Counted from the stretch's first letter, positions 34,315 to 45,274 are shown. The stretch is 64,000 nucleotides of DNA from Sulfurovum sp. (GCA_027068485.1 JAMOSB010000035.1:27082-91081); one strand, 5' to 3'. Notes: a model not told the origin generated them from the letters alone. Program-made: numbers and translations.

Positions 34315-35904
34315 TTAGAGTATCGCGTAACTTACACTCAAACACTCCTCAAGAGCCATAAGCTCTTCAAGAAGTTTTTTGGATATTGTACCATCTACAT
34401 GGACGACTGCAAGTGCCTGTTTTTTACTATCGCGTCCCAATCTAAAGTCTGCAATATTGAGGCTATTTTCTGCCATAATACGCCCTACATTACCGATGAC
34501 ACCTGGTGTGTCTGTATTTCTAAAGAAGATCATACTCCCCTTTGGCTCAACATCAAGGATATAATCATCAATCTCAATAATGCGTTGTACCGTATCATCA
34601 AAGACTGTGCCACCTAGGGTGATAGTACTCTCTGCTGTAGTGAGTTTAATCGTCACCTTATTGGTAAATCCACTGGTATTGGGTTTGACCTCTTTAAGGA
34701 TCTCAATACCGCGTTCTTGTGCAACAAACTCCGCGTTAACATAGTTGACTTGATCCCCTACAGACTCAGTGAGTACACCAACCGTAGTAAAGGTAGCCAT
34801 AGAGTCGATATACTCCGAGATAGAACCCTCTGCCGTTACCTTAATCGACTTCACCGCACTCTTTGTTACCTGTGCAGAGAGGTGTCCCATCTTCTGAATA
34901 AGCTCAAGATAGGGTCTGACAAAGTTTGGTAACTCATTCTCTTTGATTGGGAGATTGAGTGCATTAGGATAGGCGATACCTTTAGCTGCAGCGATCGCAT
35001 TCTCCGCCGCTTGGATCGCGATATTGCGTTGAGACTCTTTGGTATTCGCACCAAGGTGTGGTGTCACCGTGACATTATCAAGATCAAGTAGTGGATGATC
35101 GGTAGCAGGTTCTTTGTTAAATACATCGATTCCTGCCATCGCTATCTTACCAGATTTCAAACCTGCTAGAAGTGCTGCTTCATCATAGAGTCCCCCCCTT
35201 GCACAGTTGATAAGTATCACACCATCACGCATCTTAGCGATCTCCTCCTCCCCTATCATACCAATGGTCTCTTGGTTTTTAGGAGTGTGGATTGTAATGA
35301 TATCACATGCCAAGATATCCTCAAATGCTTTAGTATAGCTAATCTCAAGATCGGTTGCTTTAGAGGGGTCAATATAGGGGTCAAATGCTACCACATCCAT
35401 CTCAAATGCTTTGGCTCTCTTCCCTACGCGTGAACCGATATTACCAAATCCAATAATTCCTAGTTTTTTACCTTTGAGCTCTGTACCATACCAATCCTGT
35501 CGTCTCCATACACGATCGAGCTTAAGATTATTGTGTGCATAAGGGAATTTTCTTACACAAGAGAGGAGGTGTGTCATAGTCAACTCTACAGCTGCAATGG
35601 TATTGGCAGTGGGGACATTCATAATGACAATACCCTGCTTACTTGAACTAGGAATATCAACATTGTCTACCCCAACACCTGCACGCACCACAGCGGTAAC
35701 TTTTTTGGCTGATGCCAAAAATGCGTCATCTACATCGGTAGAGGAGCGTGTAATCGCTACATCAGCCAAAGGAATAATCTCCGCTATGAGTTTATCTTTA
35801 GGTTCATCTGCTGCATTAATAAAATTTATTTCACTATCATTTGTAAGAATATCCAAACCACTTTGGTGTATATGGTCACAAACAACGATTGTCTTTTTTG
35901 ACAT
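34315..35904 (-). CDS. serA: D-3-phosphoglycerate dehydrogenase
   Basis: The product is about 529 residues from the ATG at 35904 (AAGG upstream; an in-frame start at 35961 would add 19 unconserved residues). It catalyses the first step of serine synthesis. The substrate/NAD domains show VVRAGVGVDNVDIP, GKKLGIIGFGNIGSRVGKRAKAF (NAD fold), NCARGGLYDE and the catalytic His in VTPHLGANTKES. An intervening domain and a C-terminal ACT domain (DTPGVIGNVGRIMAENSLNIADFRLGR) complete the long type-1 form. It is the last gene of the pheS-serA block. Confidence 0.95.
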   Translation of the reverse strand: MSKKTIVVCDHIHQSGLDILTNDSEINFINAADEPKDKLIAEIIPLADVAITRSSTDVDDAFLASAKKVTAVVRAGVGVDNVDIPSSSKQGIVIMNVPTANTIAAVELTMTHLLSCVRKFPYAHNNLKLDRVWRRQDWYGTELKGKKLGIIGFGNIGSRVGKRAKAFEMDVVAFDPYIDPSKATDLEISYTKAFEDILACDIITIHTPKNQETIGMIGEEEIAKMRDGVILINCARGGLYDEAALLAGLKSGKIAMAGIDVFNKEPATDHPLLDLDNVTVTPHLGANTKESQRNIAIQAAENAIAAAKGIAYPNALNLPIKENELPNFVRPYLELIQKMGHLSAQVTKSAVKSIKVTAEGSISEYIDSMATFTTVGVLTESVGDQVNYVNAEFVAQERGIEILKEVKPNTSGFTNKVTIKLTTAESTITLGGTVFDDTVQRIIEIDDYILDVEPKGSMIFFRNTDTPGVIGNVGRIMAENSLNIADFRLGRDSKKQALAVVHVDGTISKKLLEELMALEECLSVSYAIL

Positions 35905-35943
35905 CCAATAACCTTTTTTGTAAATTTTTAAGTACGATAAAGT

Positions 35944-36034
35944 ACGGAGAGGATACGACAAGTCGTATAAGCCCAGCCCAAAGTGGGCGTGGGTTTGAAG
36001 TGCCGATGCTAAGCATCAACAGACTTCATAATAG
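35944..36034 (-). other. Hairpin-rich spacer between rpsA and serA
   Basis: In transcript order the spacer holds GATGC-TTA-GCATC, then the imperfect AACCCACGCCC/GGGCTGGGCTT hairpin, then ATACGAC-TT-GTCGTAT (perfect). None is followed by a T-run, so they are more likely processing or attenuation structures than terminators. Confidence 0.4.
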
Positions 36035-36039
36035 AATGA

Positions 36040-37692
36040 CTATTTTTTAAACGCATCACCAAACGCATCACCAAGTGTCATGCTATCATCTTGGTCTAGG
36101 TTGAGTTGCTCTAGTGCTTCTCTCTCCTCTTGACGCTCAAGTCTCTTTACAGAGACACGAATTCTATCACTGTTACCATCGATAAAGCTAATGACACCTT
36201 TGATCTCTTGACCTTTTTCAATCTCATCAAATTTCAATGGGTGAAGATCTTCACTTCTAATGAGTGCATCTACATTCTCTTCAAGTGCGATAAAGACACC
36301 AAACTCTTTTTTGTCTTTGACTGTACCTGTTACGATAGAACCATTTTTATGTGTCTGAGCAAACGCTTTGACAGGTGACGCTTCGAGTGCTTTTTTACTC
36401 AAAGAGATCTTACCTGCATCTCTATCAATTTTGATGATTTTAACTTCTACTTCATCACCAACACTGAGTTCAGATTTTGCATTTTTAGACTTATCCCATG
36501 AGATCTCTTGGTTGTGAAGTAGTCCCTCTACTGTTCCTACTTTTACAAATGCACCAAAGTCAGTGATAGAAGTGACCGTACCTGTCACGACATCGTTGAC
36601 TTTGTTTTCTGCTACAAATGCGTCCATTGGTTTAGGAAGTAGTGTCTTAAGACTTACTCTCAATCTTCTACCCTCTTTATCAATCTCAATCACCTCAACA
36701 TTGATCTCTTGGTTATTTTCAAGATAATCTTTAGGGTGTTTAACATTTTTATCCCAAGAGATTTCAGAGACATGAAGGAACGCTTCAAGATCTTCACCAA
36801 GATCAACAAATACACCATAAGGCTCAATATTACTAACTGTTGCAGTCACAGTATCACCTACACCAATGATTGCATCGATATCTGCCCATGGATCAGGGTT
36901 GGCATCTTTGATGGAGAGTGAGAGGTGTCTCTTCTTTTTATCATACTCAAGTGCAATAACATTGACTTCATCTCCCTCTTGGAAGTATTTTGATGGGTTC
37001 ACTGGACCTTTATGTGAGATCTGTGAGTAGTGAACCAAACCGTCCATACCACCAACATCTACAAACATACCATAAGAAGTAATCTTTTTGATTGTTCCAA
37101 TCACAGGATCTTTACTCTCAAGTAGCGTACTCACGATCTCATCAGTTCTCGCTTTATCACGCTCGATAAGCTCTTTTCTTGAGACAACAACAGAACCCTT
37201 CTCTTTGTCAACTTTTACGATAACTGCTTTGACTTTTCTACCCATTGGGTCGATTTTTGAAGAGAGGTAAGAGAGTGTACGAGGCATAAAGAACTCAAGT
37301 CCATCAACCTCTACAACATATCCACCTTTGTTTTTCTTAGTGATTTCACCTTCGATGATATACTCTTGCTCTGCATCATACTCAGCGATAAACTCATTGA
37401 GTGCAACTCTTGAGAGTGCTGCTTTATAAGAGATACGCCCTCTACCCATATTGACCACTTCAAGCGTATCGCCTACATTAAAGAGGATTGTTCCCTCTTC
37501 ATCTCTGATCTCATCAAGTGTAAGATTAGAGTCTCTACCACCACCGATATCAACAACTGCCAAGTTGTCATTCTCATCAATTTTAACGATTGTACCTGTA
37601 ACCAAATCACTTCTTGATTCTGACTTCTTAAACGATTCCTCAAGCATCGCCTCAAAATCTACTTCTTCTATTTCGATATCTTCGAACTTCAT
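36040..37692 (-). CDS. rpsA: 30S ribosomal protein S1
   Basis: The 550-residue protein contains six S1/OB repeats, for example VTGTIVKIDENDNLAVVDIGG, IGTIKKITSYGMFVDVGGMDGLVHYSQISHKG, VTATVSNIEPYGVFVDLGEDLEAFLHVSEISWDK and VTGTVTSITDFGAFVKVGTVEGLLHNQEISWDK. It brings mRNA to the 30S subunit. The first two repeats are divergent, as usual, because they dock on the ribosome. Its place between the isoprenoid/aromatic genes and serA is conserved in Campylobacterota. Confidence 0.96.
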   Translation of the reverse strand: MKFEDIEIEEVDFEAMLEESFKKSESRSDLVTGTIVKIDENDNLAVVDIGGGRDSNLTLDEIRDEEGTILFNVGDTLEVVNMGRGRISYKAALSRVALNEFIAEYDAEQEYIIEGEITKKNKGGYVVEVDGLEFFMPRTLSYLSSKIDPMGRKVKAVIVKVDKEKGSVVVSRKELIERDKARTDEIVSTLLESKDPVIGTIKKITSYGMFVDVGGMDGLVHYSQISHKGPVNPSKYFQEGDEVNVIALEYDKKKRHLSLSIKDANPDPWADIDAIIGVGDTVTATVSNIEPYGVFVDLGEDLEAFLHVSEISWDKNVKHPKDYLENNQEINVEVIEIDKEGRRLRVSLKTLLPKPMDAFVAENKVNDVVTGTVTSITDFGAFVKVGTVEGLLHNQEISWDKSKNAKSELSVGDEVEVKIIKIDRDAGKISLSKKALEASPVKAFAQTHKNGSIVTGTVKDKKEFGVFIALEENVDALIRSEDLHPLKFDEIEKGQEIKGVISFIDGNSDRIRVSVKRLERQEEREALEQLNLDQDDSMTLGDAFGDAFKK

Positions 37693-37831
37693 ACCTATCC
37701 TTATGTGTACACAAATTTTGCGTTATTATATCCAAAAATCTTATCAAGATGCTTATAGTGCAAAGAAGCCTAGGGAGTCAAGGGGAGAAAGCACACTAGC
37801 TAGAGAAACTTTTCGCTTCTCTTAGCTCGGC

Positions 37832-39115
37832 TTAATAGTGTGAGATACGCGCTAACACCTCAAAGTAGGTCGGGAAAGTTTTGGCGGTACACTCTGGATC
37901 ATTAATCGTCACCGAGATGGGGTCAAGTGCAAGCAGAGAGAAGCACATTGCCATCCGATGGTCATCATAGGTATCGATTGTGGCATGGGTGAGTTGAGCA
38001 GGTGGGGTGATAGCAAGATAATCCTCCCCCTCCTCCACGACTGCTCCCACTTTGCGTAGCTCTGTAGCCATTGCATAGAGTCGATCGGTCTCTTTGACCC
38101 GCCAGTTGTAGATATTGCGTAGGGTGGTTGTCCCCTCCACAAAGAGTGCCATCGTCGCAATCGTCATCGCAGCATCAGGGATATGGTTGAAGTCCATATC
38201 GATGGCGTGAAGCCTATCACGCGTGACCGTCACAGAGTTATCATCCCACTGCACCTTTGCTCCCATCTTCTCCAAGACATCCACAAACGCAACATCCCCT
38301 TGGATACTACGCTTACCGATACCACGCACAGTGACACTCCCCCCCTTGATCGCCGCAGCTGCAAGGAAGTAGGAGGCAGACGACGCATCTCCCTCTACCA
38401 TAAACGCCTCAACCGCTCGATAGTGTTGTCCCGCTTTGATAGAGAAACTCTTATAGTTGTCATGGGTCACCACCACCCCAAACTGCTCCATAATATCAAG
38501 GGTGATATCAATATAAGGTTTAGAGACAAGCTCCCCAATAATTGTAATCTCCATATCCTCTTGAGCCAGTGGAGCAGCCATCAAAAGTGCGGTCAAAAAC
38601 TGACTCGATATCGCTCCATCAATCGCCACCTTACCCCCACGAAGCCCCTTAGCAGCTACTCTTAGTGGTGGGTAGCCCTCATTTTCAAGATAGGTGATCT
38701 TAGCTCCTGCTTGACGAAGGCTATCTACTAGATCTCCAATGGGTCGCTCTTTCATTCGAGGTTCACCCGTAAGGGTATACTCCCCCTCTCCCAAACACAG
38801 AGCTGCACAGAGTGGACGCATCGCAGTCCCTGCATTACCCAAGAAGAGTTCTAGTGGCTCCGTAGTGACAAATGCCCCTCCTCTACCGACTATACTACAC
38901 GAGGTTTTATCATCAGAGAGATGATACTCCACCCCTAATTTGCGTAGTGCTGTAAGCATATGACGGGTATCATCACTCTCTAGCAGATTGGTAATCTTCG
39001 TCGTACCCTTGGCTAAACTCGCCAAAAGCAACGCTCTATTGGAGAGACTTTTAGAGCCAGGAAGGGTAACCGTTCCATCAATCTTGCGGATAGGTTTGAG
39101 TCGTAGGCTACGCAT
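37832..39115 (-). CDS. aroA: 3-phosphoshikimate 1-carboxyvinyltransferase (EPSP synthase)
   Basis: The 427-residue enzyme makes EPSP in the shikimate pathway. Motifs are intact: [63 protein letters not shown], the catalytic region [15 protein letters not shown] and the [19 protein letters not shown] block, ending in the [14 protein letters not shown] motif. Its start overlaps the ispH stop region by one base. In Helicobacter and Campylobacter, as I recall, aroA lies before ispH; here the two are exchanged. Confidence 0.96.
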   Translation of the reverse strand: MRSLRLKPIRKIDGTVTLPGSKSLSNRALLLASLAKGTTKITNLLESDDTRHMLTALRKLGVEYHLSDDKTSCSIVGRGGAFVTTEPLELFLGNAGTAMRPLCAALCLGEGEYTLTGEPRMKERPIGDLVDSLRQAGAKITYLENEGYPPLRVAAKGLRGGKVAIDGAISSQFLTALLMAAPLAQEDMEITIIGELVSKPYIDITLDIMEQFGVVVTHDNYKSFSIKAGQHYRAVEAFMVEGDASSASYFLAAAAIKGGSVTVRGIGKRSIQGDVAFVDVLEKMGAKVQWDDNSVTVTRDRLHAIDMDFNHIPDAAMTIATMALFVEGTTTLRNIYNWRVKETDRLYAMATELRKVGAVVEEGEDYLAITPPAQLTHATIDTYDDHRMAMCFSLLALDPISVTINDPECTAKTFPTYFEVLARISHY

Positions 39116-39963
39116 TAAGCAGACTCCTCTTGCTTTATGGTTTCAATCGCATTGATGACATTTTGGACAATCCAATCAGGGGTTGAGGCACCCGCAGAGA
39201 TACCACAGAGTTGCTTATTGGCAAACCATTCTGACTCAAGCTCTCGCTCATTCTCCACCAAGTAGCTCTCCTCACAATAACGCTTACAGATGGAGTGGAG
39301 CTGTTTGGTATTGGAGGAGTGCTTCCCACCAATCACAATCATCACATCCGCATCTTTAGCCAGTGCCGCAGCAGCATCTTGGTTTTCAAAGGTCGCATTA
39401 CAGATAGTATTGAAGACTCGTACCTCTTTTTGGGCAAGTATCAACGCATTGGCTACTTTGAGAAAATCTTCAGGCTTACGGGTCGTCTGAGCTACGACAG
39501 CAACTTTGGAGAGGAGTGGGAGCGTGACTAACTCCTGCTCATCTTCGACGATAAAGGCGTTACGAAGATCCTTGGCATAGCTCACAACCCCTTTGATCTC
39601 AGGGTGGTTCTTGTCACCAAAGATGACGATACTATACCCCTCACGGCTCATTCGCTCTACGATCTTTTGTGGTGTCGTCACATAGGGACAAGTCGCATCA
39701 ATGATCTCATTCTCTTGGGCTTTGAGCTTGGCAAGTTCATCTTTGGGGATACCGTGTGTACGAATCACCACAGAGTCTGAGGGGGTAACATCCTCAAACT
39801 TCTCTGCTAGTCCAATATCAAATCCATCTTTGAGACGATTAATCTCATCTTTATTATGGATAAGAGGCCCATAGGTCTTACTCCCTCTATGCTCTTGAGC
39901 GATACTAATCGCCCGTTTTACCCCAAAACAAAACCCATAACTCGATGCCAACTCTATCTTCAT
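39115..39963 (-). CDS. ispH: 4-hydroxy-3-methylbut-2-enyl diphosphate reductase
   Basis: The 282-residue iron-sulfur enzyme ends the MEP isoprenoid pathway, making IPP and DMAPP. The three cluster cysteines are visible: [11 protein letters not shown] near residue 12, IDATCPYV near residue 95 and [15 protein letters not shown] near 192. RTHGIPK and HPEIKG carry further active-site residues. The gene lies 12 bases after pheT and abuts aroA. ispE, another gene of the pathway, is also in this window. Confidence 0.96.
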   Translation of the reverse strand: MKIELASSYGFCFGVKRAISIAQEHRGSKTYGPLIHNKDEINRLKDGFDIGLAEKFEDVTPSDSVVIRTHGIPKDELAKLKAQENEIIDATCPYVTTPQKIVERMSREGYSIVIFGDKNHPEIKGVVSYAKDLRNAFIVEDEQELVTLPLLSKVAVVAQTTRKPEDFLKVANALILAQKEVRVFNTICNATFENQDAAAALAKDADVMIVIGGKHSSNTKQLHSICKRYCEESYLVENERELESEWFANKQLCGISAGASTPDWIVQNVINAIETIKQEESA

Positions 39964-39975
39964 CTTCGCCTCTTT

Positions 39976-42306
39976 TTATCGTAGTGTAGCACCACACTCC
40001 TCTTGGAGTGCTTGCATAATGCGTTGGAGTACCGCTTCGGTATCACTATCTTTGAGTGTCTTCTCCATCGATTGGATCACAAAACGAATCGTCAAACTCT
40101 TCTGATCCCCCAATTTCTCATCTTCGTAGATATCGACAGGGTAGTAGCTCTTGAGCATTGGAGCATCAATACCCGCTAAGACTTTGGCTACATGACTATA
40201 GCTCACGCTCTTATCGATCACCACAGAGAGATCTTTGTAGACCCCTTGGAACTTAGAGATAGGGGTGGCATTGATATGGCGTGGCATCACCGCATCAAAA
40301 TCTAGCTCCGCAATAAAAGTTACAGGGAGATCAAACGCATCCTCTACCGTGGGGTGTAACTTACTTACAAATCCACACACCTTACCATCAATAAGAATAT
40401 CAGCTGATTGATAGGGGTGGAGTAGTCCATTTTTATGACTACACGCAACCAGTTCAAATGCTCCAATCACCGCACCCATCTTCTCTGTAAAGGTAGCAAA
40501 ATCGACCATCTTTGGTTTCCCTGCATTGGTCACACTCTCCTGTGTAAGCTCACCAGAGAAGAGAAAAGAGAGTACCTCTCTCTGTTGACGATTGGCATCA
40601 AATACCGCCCCTATCTCAAAGAGAGGGATCGATTTTTTAGTATAACTCACATTGCGTTTTGCTGCATTGAGAAGATTGGTAAGGGTGGTACTTCTAAGGG
40701 TATTAAGCTCCTCTGCAATGGGGTTTGTCAAATCCAACTCAGAGACGACCGTAGCAAAATCATACTTCTCTAAAACCTCTCGTTGTGCAAAAATATACGA
40801 GACATTTTCATAGAAACCTGCACCAACAGCACGGTTTCGTAGCTGTTTTTTGAGGTGGTAGCGTTGGGTGGTGCTATTGAGACGAACCTCCTCAGCAAAT
40901 ACCAACGGTTTTGCCTCAATGTTATTGATCCCTACAATACGCACAATCTCTTCAGTAATATCTTGAATATTACGAATATCATGACGGAAGAGTGGCACGG
41001 TAACCGCTACGATATTATCTCCCATAGAGGAGATAGCAAAGCCTAATTTTTGGAGAATAGTAACCACGCGTCCTGACTCAATGGTCATACCAATAATAGA
41101 GGAGACCTCTTTGGCATCAACAATAATCTTCTGCTTCTCACGCTGAACACGGTAATCCATCATCCCCTCATAGCAGTTGATATCGGTATATCCCGCCATC
41201 AACATCGCAAGATAGGAGAGTCCAAAATTAAGATCGGGGTTGGATCCTCTAGAGGTTTTATAGTACAGCTCATCACTACTGAGTCCTGCTTCAACCACTG
41301 CTTCGGTAAGCTGATCGGGATTTACATAGCTCGCTTCAAGAAAGAGTTTAGTGGTAGTATCTGTCGCTATTGATTCGGTTGATTGGTTTACACCCACCGT
41401 ACTCACGACTTGACTACCCGCACAAATATCTGTCAATGCGATTGTGTTTTGTACCGCTTCGACAAGGCACTTCTTACCTTTTGTAAATACCTCACTCTTA
41501 TAGGCACGCAAGATCACCCCTGTGGTGTGTGTCGCATAGGCTAAGATACTCGCAAGTTTCCCCTCTGCTTGGACACCCACCATCCCCAGACGCAACTGAA
41601 GTAAAAGCGTCTCAGAGAGGCTATGGAGTGATGCGAGTTTATAGCAAAGATCCGCATTGATCGTCCCTTTGACTTGAAGGTCTGCCTCACGGGCGATACC
41701 AAGCTTCATCTTCTCTGTCTGCTTATACTCAAAGGGCTTCATCTCAATATTAAGTGCCGCACTCAAATCTCTAGCAACCCCATAGATACTAAGACAATCT
41801 CCACGGTTGGCAGTGAGTTCAAGCGTAATGATAGTATCAGCAACCTTCTCATAGCTTCCTACCTCTCGTCCCACCTCAAGCGTACCGATACTCTCATCAA
41901 GGATCATAATCCCTTTGCCCATCTCGGGGAGTCCTAACTCACCAGAGGAGCAGACCATCCCTGCACTCTCAACCCCACGCAACTTCGCAGGCTTGATCTT
42001 GAAATCTCCAGGGAGTACCGCCCCTATGGTAGCAACTGCTACAAACTTCGCATCTACAACATTGGCAGCCCCACAGACGATCTGCTTGACTCCATCTCCT
42101 GTCTCAATCTGACACACATTGAGTTTGTCTGCATCGGGGTGCTTCTCACACGAGAGAATCTCCCCTACTACGACCTTAGGAGCGATCTTAATCTGCTCAA
42201 TACTATCTACCTCTAACCCAATCGCATTGAATGTTTTATAGAGCGTACTATTGGATACATCACTTAGGTCTATAAACTCACTTAACCAACTTCTTGTTAC
42301 TATCAT
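39976..42306 (-). CDS. pheT: Phenylalanyl-tRNA synthetase beta subunit
   Basis: The 776-residue subunit begins with [16 protein letters not shown] and a tRNA-binding domain ([48 protein letters not shown]). The B3/B4 editing region, B5 ([20 protein letters not shown]) and the C-terminal anticodon-binding domain ([21 protein letters not shown]) follow. The B3/B4 region seems divergent. Its ATG overlaps the pheS stop (ATGA). Confidence 0.96.
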   Translation of the reverse strand: MIVTRSWLSEFIDLSDVSNSTLYKTFNAIGLEVDSIEQIKIAPKVVVGEILSCEKHPDADKLNVCQIETGDGVKQIVCGAANVVDAKFVAVATIGAVLPGDFKIKPAKLRGVESAGMVCSSGELGLPEMGKGIMILDESIGTLEVGREVGSYEKVADTIITLELTANRGDCLSIYGVARDLSAALNIEMKPFEYKQTEKMKLGIAREADLQVKGTINADLCYKLASLHSLSETLLLQLRLGMVGVQAEGKLASILAYATHTTGVILRAYKSEVFTKGKKCLVEAVQNTIALTDICAGSQVVSTVGVNQSTESIATDTTTKLFLEASYVNPDQLTEAVVEAGLSSDELYYKTSRGSNPDLNFGLSYLAMLMAGYTDINCYEGMMDYRVQREKQKIIVDAKEVSSIIGMTIESGRVVTILQKLGFAISSMGDNIVAVTVPLFRHDIRNIQDITEEIVRIVGINNIEAKPLVFAEEVRLNSTTQRYHLKKQLRNRAVGAGFYENVSYIFAQREVLEKYDFATVVSELDLTNPIAEELNTLRSTTLTNLLNAAKRNVSYTKKSIPLFEIGAVFDANRQQREVLSFLFSGELTQESVTNAGKPKMVDFATFTEKMGAVIGAFELVACSHKNGLLHPYQSADILIDGKVCGFVSKLHPTVEDAFDLPVTFIAELDFDAVMPRHINATPISKFQGVYKDLSVVIDKSVSYSHVAKVLAGIDAPMLKSYYPVDIYEDEKLGDQKSLTIRFVIQSMEKTLKDSDTEAVLQRIMQALQEECGATLR

Positions 42307-43295
42307 CTAAACTGCTCCAACAAACGAATATCTCCCTCAAAGAGTGATCTCAAATCGGGAATCTTATGCATCAACATTGCAAAACGCTCTACACCCAAAC
42401 CAAAGGCGTATCCACTCACATCCTCATACCCTACGGACTTGAAGACATTGGGGTCTACGATACCACATCCTAGCACCTCTAACCACCCTGTATGAGAACA
42501 GACACGACACCCCTCTCCCTCACAAAAGATACAGGAGATATCCACCTCAGCTGAAGGCTCTGTAAAGGGGAAAAAACTCGGTCTAAACCGCACCTCAACC
42601 TCTCCAAACATATACTGTAGGAAATCGGTTAAAATCGATTTGAGATTGGCAAAGCTCACCTTATCTTTGGCATCGACTACTAATCCCTCTACCTGATGAA
42701 ACATCGGAGTATGTGTCAAGTCATAGTCCCTACGAAACACCGTCCCTGGTGCGATCATACGAATAGGAGGCTTACGCTCCATCATCGTACGAATCTGTAC
42801 AGGAGAGGTGTGTGTACGGAGGAGTGAGGCATCATTGAAGTAGAAAGTATCTTGCATATCGCGTGCGGGGTGATACTTGGGGAGATTCAACGCTTCAAAG
42901 TTGTGAAAATCATCCTCAACCATTGGCCCTTGCTCCACGGCAAAATTGAGTGCGACAAAGTAGTCGATAATCTTATCCATCGTCTCCATCACAGGGTGCA
43001 ATGCCCCTTTTTGACCCTGACTACCATAGAGTGAGACATCGATCGCTTCACGCTTGAGTAGACGCTCTACCTCTTGAGCCTTTAGCAGCTTAAAGCGTGC
43101 ATCAAATGAGCGTTGTAGTGATGCTTTGCGTTTATTTAATCCCTCTGCATACGCCTTCTTCTTCGGACCAGGGACCTCTTTCATCTTTGCAAACTCTGTT
43201 GCAATAAAGCCCTTTTTTCCAAAAAGTTCAACACGCACTTTTTCCAGTGTCTCAAGCGAATCTGCCTGAACGATTTTCTCTTCTAAATTTTCCAT
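42303..43295 (-). CDS. pheS: Phenylalanyl-tRNA synthetase alpha subunit
   Basis: The 330-residue catalytic subunit has an N-terminal coiled coil and class II motifs: motif 2 in [26 protein letters not shown] and motif 3 in [43 protein letters not shown] is the usual motif 1 neighbourhood. It forms the alpha2beta2 enzyme with PheT and is the first gene of the block running to serA. Confidence 0.97.
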   Translation of the reverse strand: MENLEEKIVQADSLETLEKVRVELFGKKGFIATEFAKMKEVPGPKKKAYAEGLNKRKASLQRSFDARFKLLKAQEVERLLKREAIDVSLYGSQGQKGALHPVMETMDKIIDYFVALNFAVEQGPMVEDDFHNFEALNLPKYHPARDMQDTFYFNDASLLRTHTSPVQIRTMMERKPPIRMIAPGTVFRRDYDLTHTPMFHQVEGLVVDAKDKVSFANLKSILTDFLQYMFGEVEVRFRPSFFPFTEPSAEVDISCIFCEGEGCRVCSHTGWLEVLGCGIVDPNVFKSVGYEDVSGYAFGLGVERFAMLMHKIPDLRSLFEGDIRLLEQFR

Positions 43296-43378
43296 AAACT
43301 CTCTATACCTAGTATTGTAATTGGTGTGATTTTATCTAATTGTTGCTAATAGTGGGATTTATTACCCTTTTTCTGTGT

Positions 43379-43384
43379 TATAAT
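43379..43384 (+). promoter_or_regulatory. -10 box of the HIT-family gene
   Basis: TATAAT 47 bases before the ATG at 43432. A 12-bp palindrome TATCGATCGATA (43391-43402) covers the expected transcription start. Confidence 0.5.
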
Positions 43385-43431
43385 TCACGCTATCGATCGA
43401 TATAAATACTTCAAACTGTAGGAGAAAACCC

Positions 43432-43785
43432 ATGTGTATATTTTGTAAAATTGTAAATGGTGAGATACCCAATAATAGTGTCCACGAGAGTGAACACTTC
43501 TTAGCCTTTCATGACCTCTACCCCAAAGCCCCTGTGCATCTTCTGATTATCCCCAAACAGCATGTTGCATGCTTCCAAGATGTCTCCCCAGAGATGATGG
43601 CACAGCTTACCTCTTTTGCCCAAGAGGTTGCGACTAAGATGGGACTAGATAAGAGTGGATACCGACTCATCACCAACAATGGAGAGGATGGCGGACAGGA
43701 GATACTGCACCTCCATTTTCATATGCTAGGTGGCGGTAAACTTCGATGGGATCATCAACATGAAGATCCTCGTAAAAGCTTATAG
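43432..43785 (+). CDS. HIT-family (HINT-type) nucleotide-binding protein
   Basis: The 117-residue protein has the HINT start CIFCKIVNGEIP, AFHDLYPKAPVHLLIIPKQHV and the histidine triad HLHFHMLGG near the C terminus. Such proteins hydrolyse purine phosphoramidates; the physiological substrate is unknown. TAGGAG precedes the ATG. A HIT gene beside pheS is conserved in Helicobacter and Campylobacter. Confidence 0.95.
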   Translation: MCIFCKIVNGEIPNNSVHESEHFLAFHDLYPKAPVHLLIIPKQHVACFQDVSPEMMAQLTSFAQEVATKMGLDKSGYRLITNNGEDGGQEILHLHFHMLGGGKLRWDHQHEDPRKSL

Positions 43786-43805
43786 CAAGAGGGGATTAGA
43801 CGACT

Positions 43806-44255
43806 ATGAGACTACCACTCCTTCAGACTCCTGAGTATCAAGCCATTAACCAGAGACATATTGAGCAGACCATTGGATATCTGTTTGAGAAAAACCAAGA
43901 CTTTGCAATCGCATGTAAAACAGCTCAACTCACCTTTACCCCTGAGTTGCCCCCCTCTATTTCAGAGGCGTTTGAGGAGGTGATACTCTTTGTGATTAGC
44001 CGTTACTCCCTAGAGAGTGCGGTCTTAGAGGAGGGGTACTTCTCATTTGAAGCGGGATTTGGAGAGGAGAATTTTGGTTCGGTCATCTCAATGCCACTGC
44101 TGACCATCAAGCAGATTTTTCTGGGGGATCACCCAATCCTCATCAACCTCTCAGATCCAACACCCCCTAAGAGCGTGGCATCTAACAACTCTATGGAGGC
44201 TCTCCTTAACAATCCTGAGAACAAAAAGCTTCTCAAGAAACGACCCAAACCGTAG
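43806..44255 (+). CDS. Conserved hypothetical protein, no recognised domain
   Basis: The 149-residue soluble protein lacks a signal peptide or membrane segment. It has an acidic central region (SLESAVLEEGYFSFEAGFGEENFGSVISMPLL) and a Lys/Pro-rich end (NKKLLKKRPKP). I do not recognise the family. It follows the HIT gene by 20 bases and is probably co-transcribed with it. Confidence 0.75.
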   Translation: MRLPLLQTPEYQAINQRHIEQTIGYLFEKNQDFAIACKTAQLTFTPELPPSISEAFEEVILFVISRYSLESAVLEEGYFSFEAGFGEENFGSVISMPLLTIKQIFLGDHPILINLSDPTPPKSVASNNSMEALLNNPENKKLLKKRPKP

Positions 44256-44265
44256 CAAGGCTACG
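44251..44265 (+). terminator. Hairpin overlapping the stop codon of the hypothetical gene
   Basis: CGTAGC-AAG-GCTACG is a perfect 6-bp stem that includes the TAG stop, followed by CGTTTGCC. The T-tract is short, so it is a weak terminator. Confidence 0.35.
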
Positions 44266-44279
44266 CGTTTGCCTCCTCT

Positions 44280-44303
44280 ATCTTAGCACTGCCCTGCTAA
44301 GAT
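44280..44303 (-). terminator. Hairpin overlapping the end of the LysR gene
   Basis: ATCTTAGCA-CTGCCC-TGCTAAGAT is a perfect 9-bp stem that contains the LysR stop codon and last codons. No T-tract follows on either strand. Confidence 0.35.
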
Positions 44304-45185
44304 GTAGTCTACGACATTATCGACATAGGCGTTGTGCTTATTCTCTTTGGAGTAGACGATATAGAACTTCCGTGTCATCATATAGCCTCTAAGACGCGAC
44401 TCAAATAGCTCACCCGCTGCCACCTCATCGGCAATAGCATGCTTAGAGATGATTGAGACCACAGGTTTATCTTCGACCTTTTTACTCTTTTTGAGTGTCT
44501 GTAGTACGGTAGTAGTATTGCTCACCTCACTAATGACATTGAAACTACTACACGATACCCCCAACTCCTCAAAGACCTCTGAGACAACTTTGCGTGTATG
44601 CGATGCCTCCTCACGACAGATCCAGCGATAGTCATAGAGCTCTTCTGTTTTGAGTATCTTAGGGATGGGGACATTGCTTGCAACAACCAACTCATCCTCT
44701 AACCACTCACGATAGATCAAATCATTATCCATTACAGGTGACTCAATCAACCCTACATCAAGCTTACGCTCTTTGAGCTTAGTGACAATCACATCACTCA
44801 CATCGATACTGAGATTTACATCATTACTAATCGCTTCACTCATCGCATTGAGACACTCACCAGGGATAACATAGGTTCCTATCGTATAGGATGCTCCTAG
44901 TCTAAAGGTCATCTCTTTATTGATAATCTTCAAGATATCCCGCTCTGATCCATGAATCTCTTTCTCTAATCGTGAAGCGATTTTATAAAGTTCCTCCCCC
45001 TCTGGGGTGAGTTTGATACCATTTTTTTTACGCTCAATCACCTTACAGGCAAGATAATTCTCGATAAATTTAATCTGCTGTGTCACCGCAGGTTGTGAGA
45101 TACCAAGCTTGGCTGAGGCTTTAGAGAAGCTTCTCTCTCGTGCAACAGTGAGAAAAGTTTCCAACTTTACAAAATCTTTTAGCAT
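44283..45185 (-). CDS. LysR-family transcriptional regulator
   Basis: The 300-residue protein has the N-terminal LysR winged helix (FLTVARERSFSKASAKLGISQPAVTQQIKFIENYLACKVIERKKNGIKLTPEG) and a periplasmic-binding-like effector domain. Two cysteines in SCSSFN and one at the C terminus (LAGQC) could be redox-sensitive, but effector and targets are unknown. The upstream gap to the helicase gene holds a 22-bp perfect palindrome. Confidence 0.92.
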   Translation of the reverse strand: MLKDFVKLETFLTVARERSFSKASAKLGISQPAVTQQIKFIENYLACKVIERKKNGIKLTPEGEELYKIASRLEKEIHGSERDILKIINKEMTFRLGASYTIGTYVIPGECLNAMSEAISNDVNLSIDVSDVIVTKLKERKLDVGLIESPVMDNDLIYREWLEDELVVASNVPIPKILKTEELYDYRWICREEASHTRKVVSEVFEELGVSCSSFNVISEVSNTTTVLQTLKKSKKVEDKPVVSIISKHAIADEVAAGELFESRLRGYMMTRKFYIVYSKENKHNAYVDNVVDYILAGQC

Positions 45186-45274
45186 TAGTTTTCCTTATTT
45201 TTTATCATCTCAAAATCAATCTATCGTTATTGTATCAAATTATACTTAATCATTTATAAGGATTTCTTATTAAA

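Noticed and set aside
35905..35961. Upstream start of serA
   Set aside because: The 19 extra residues are not part of the family start MSKKTIVVCDHIH, which has its own AAGG.
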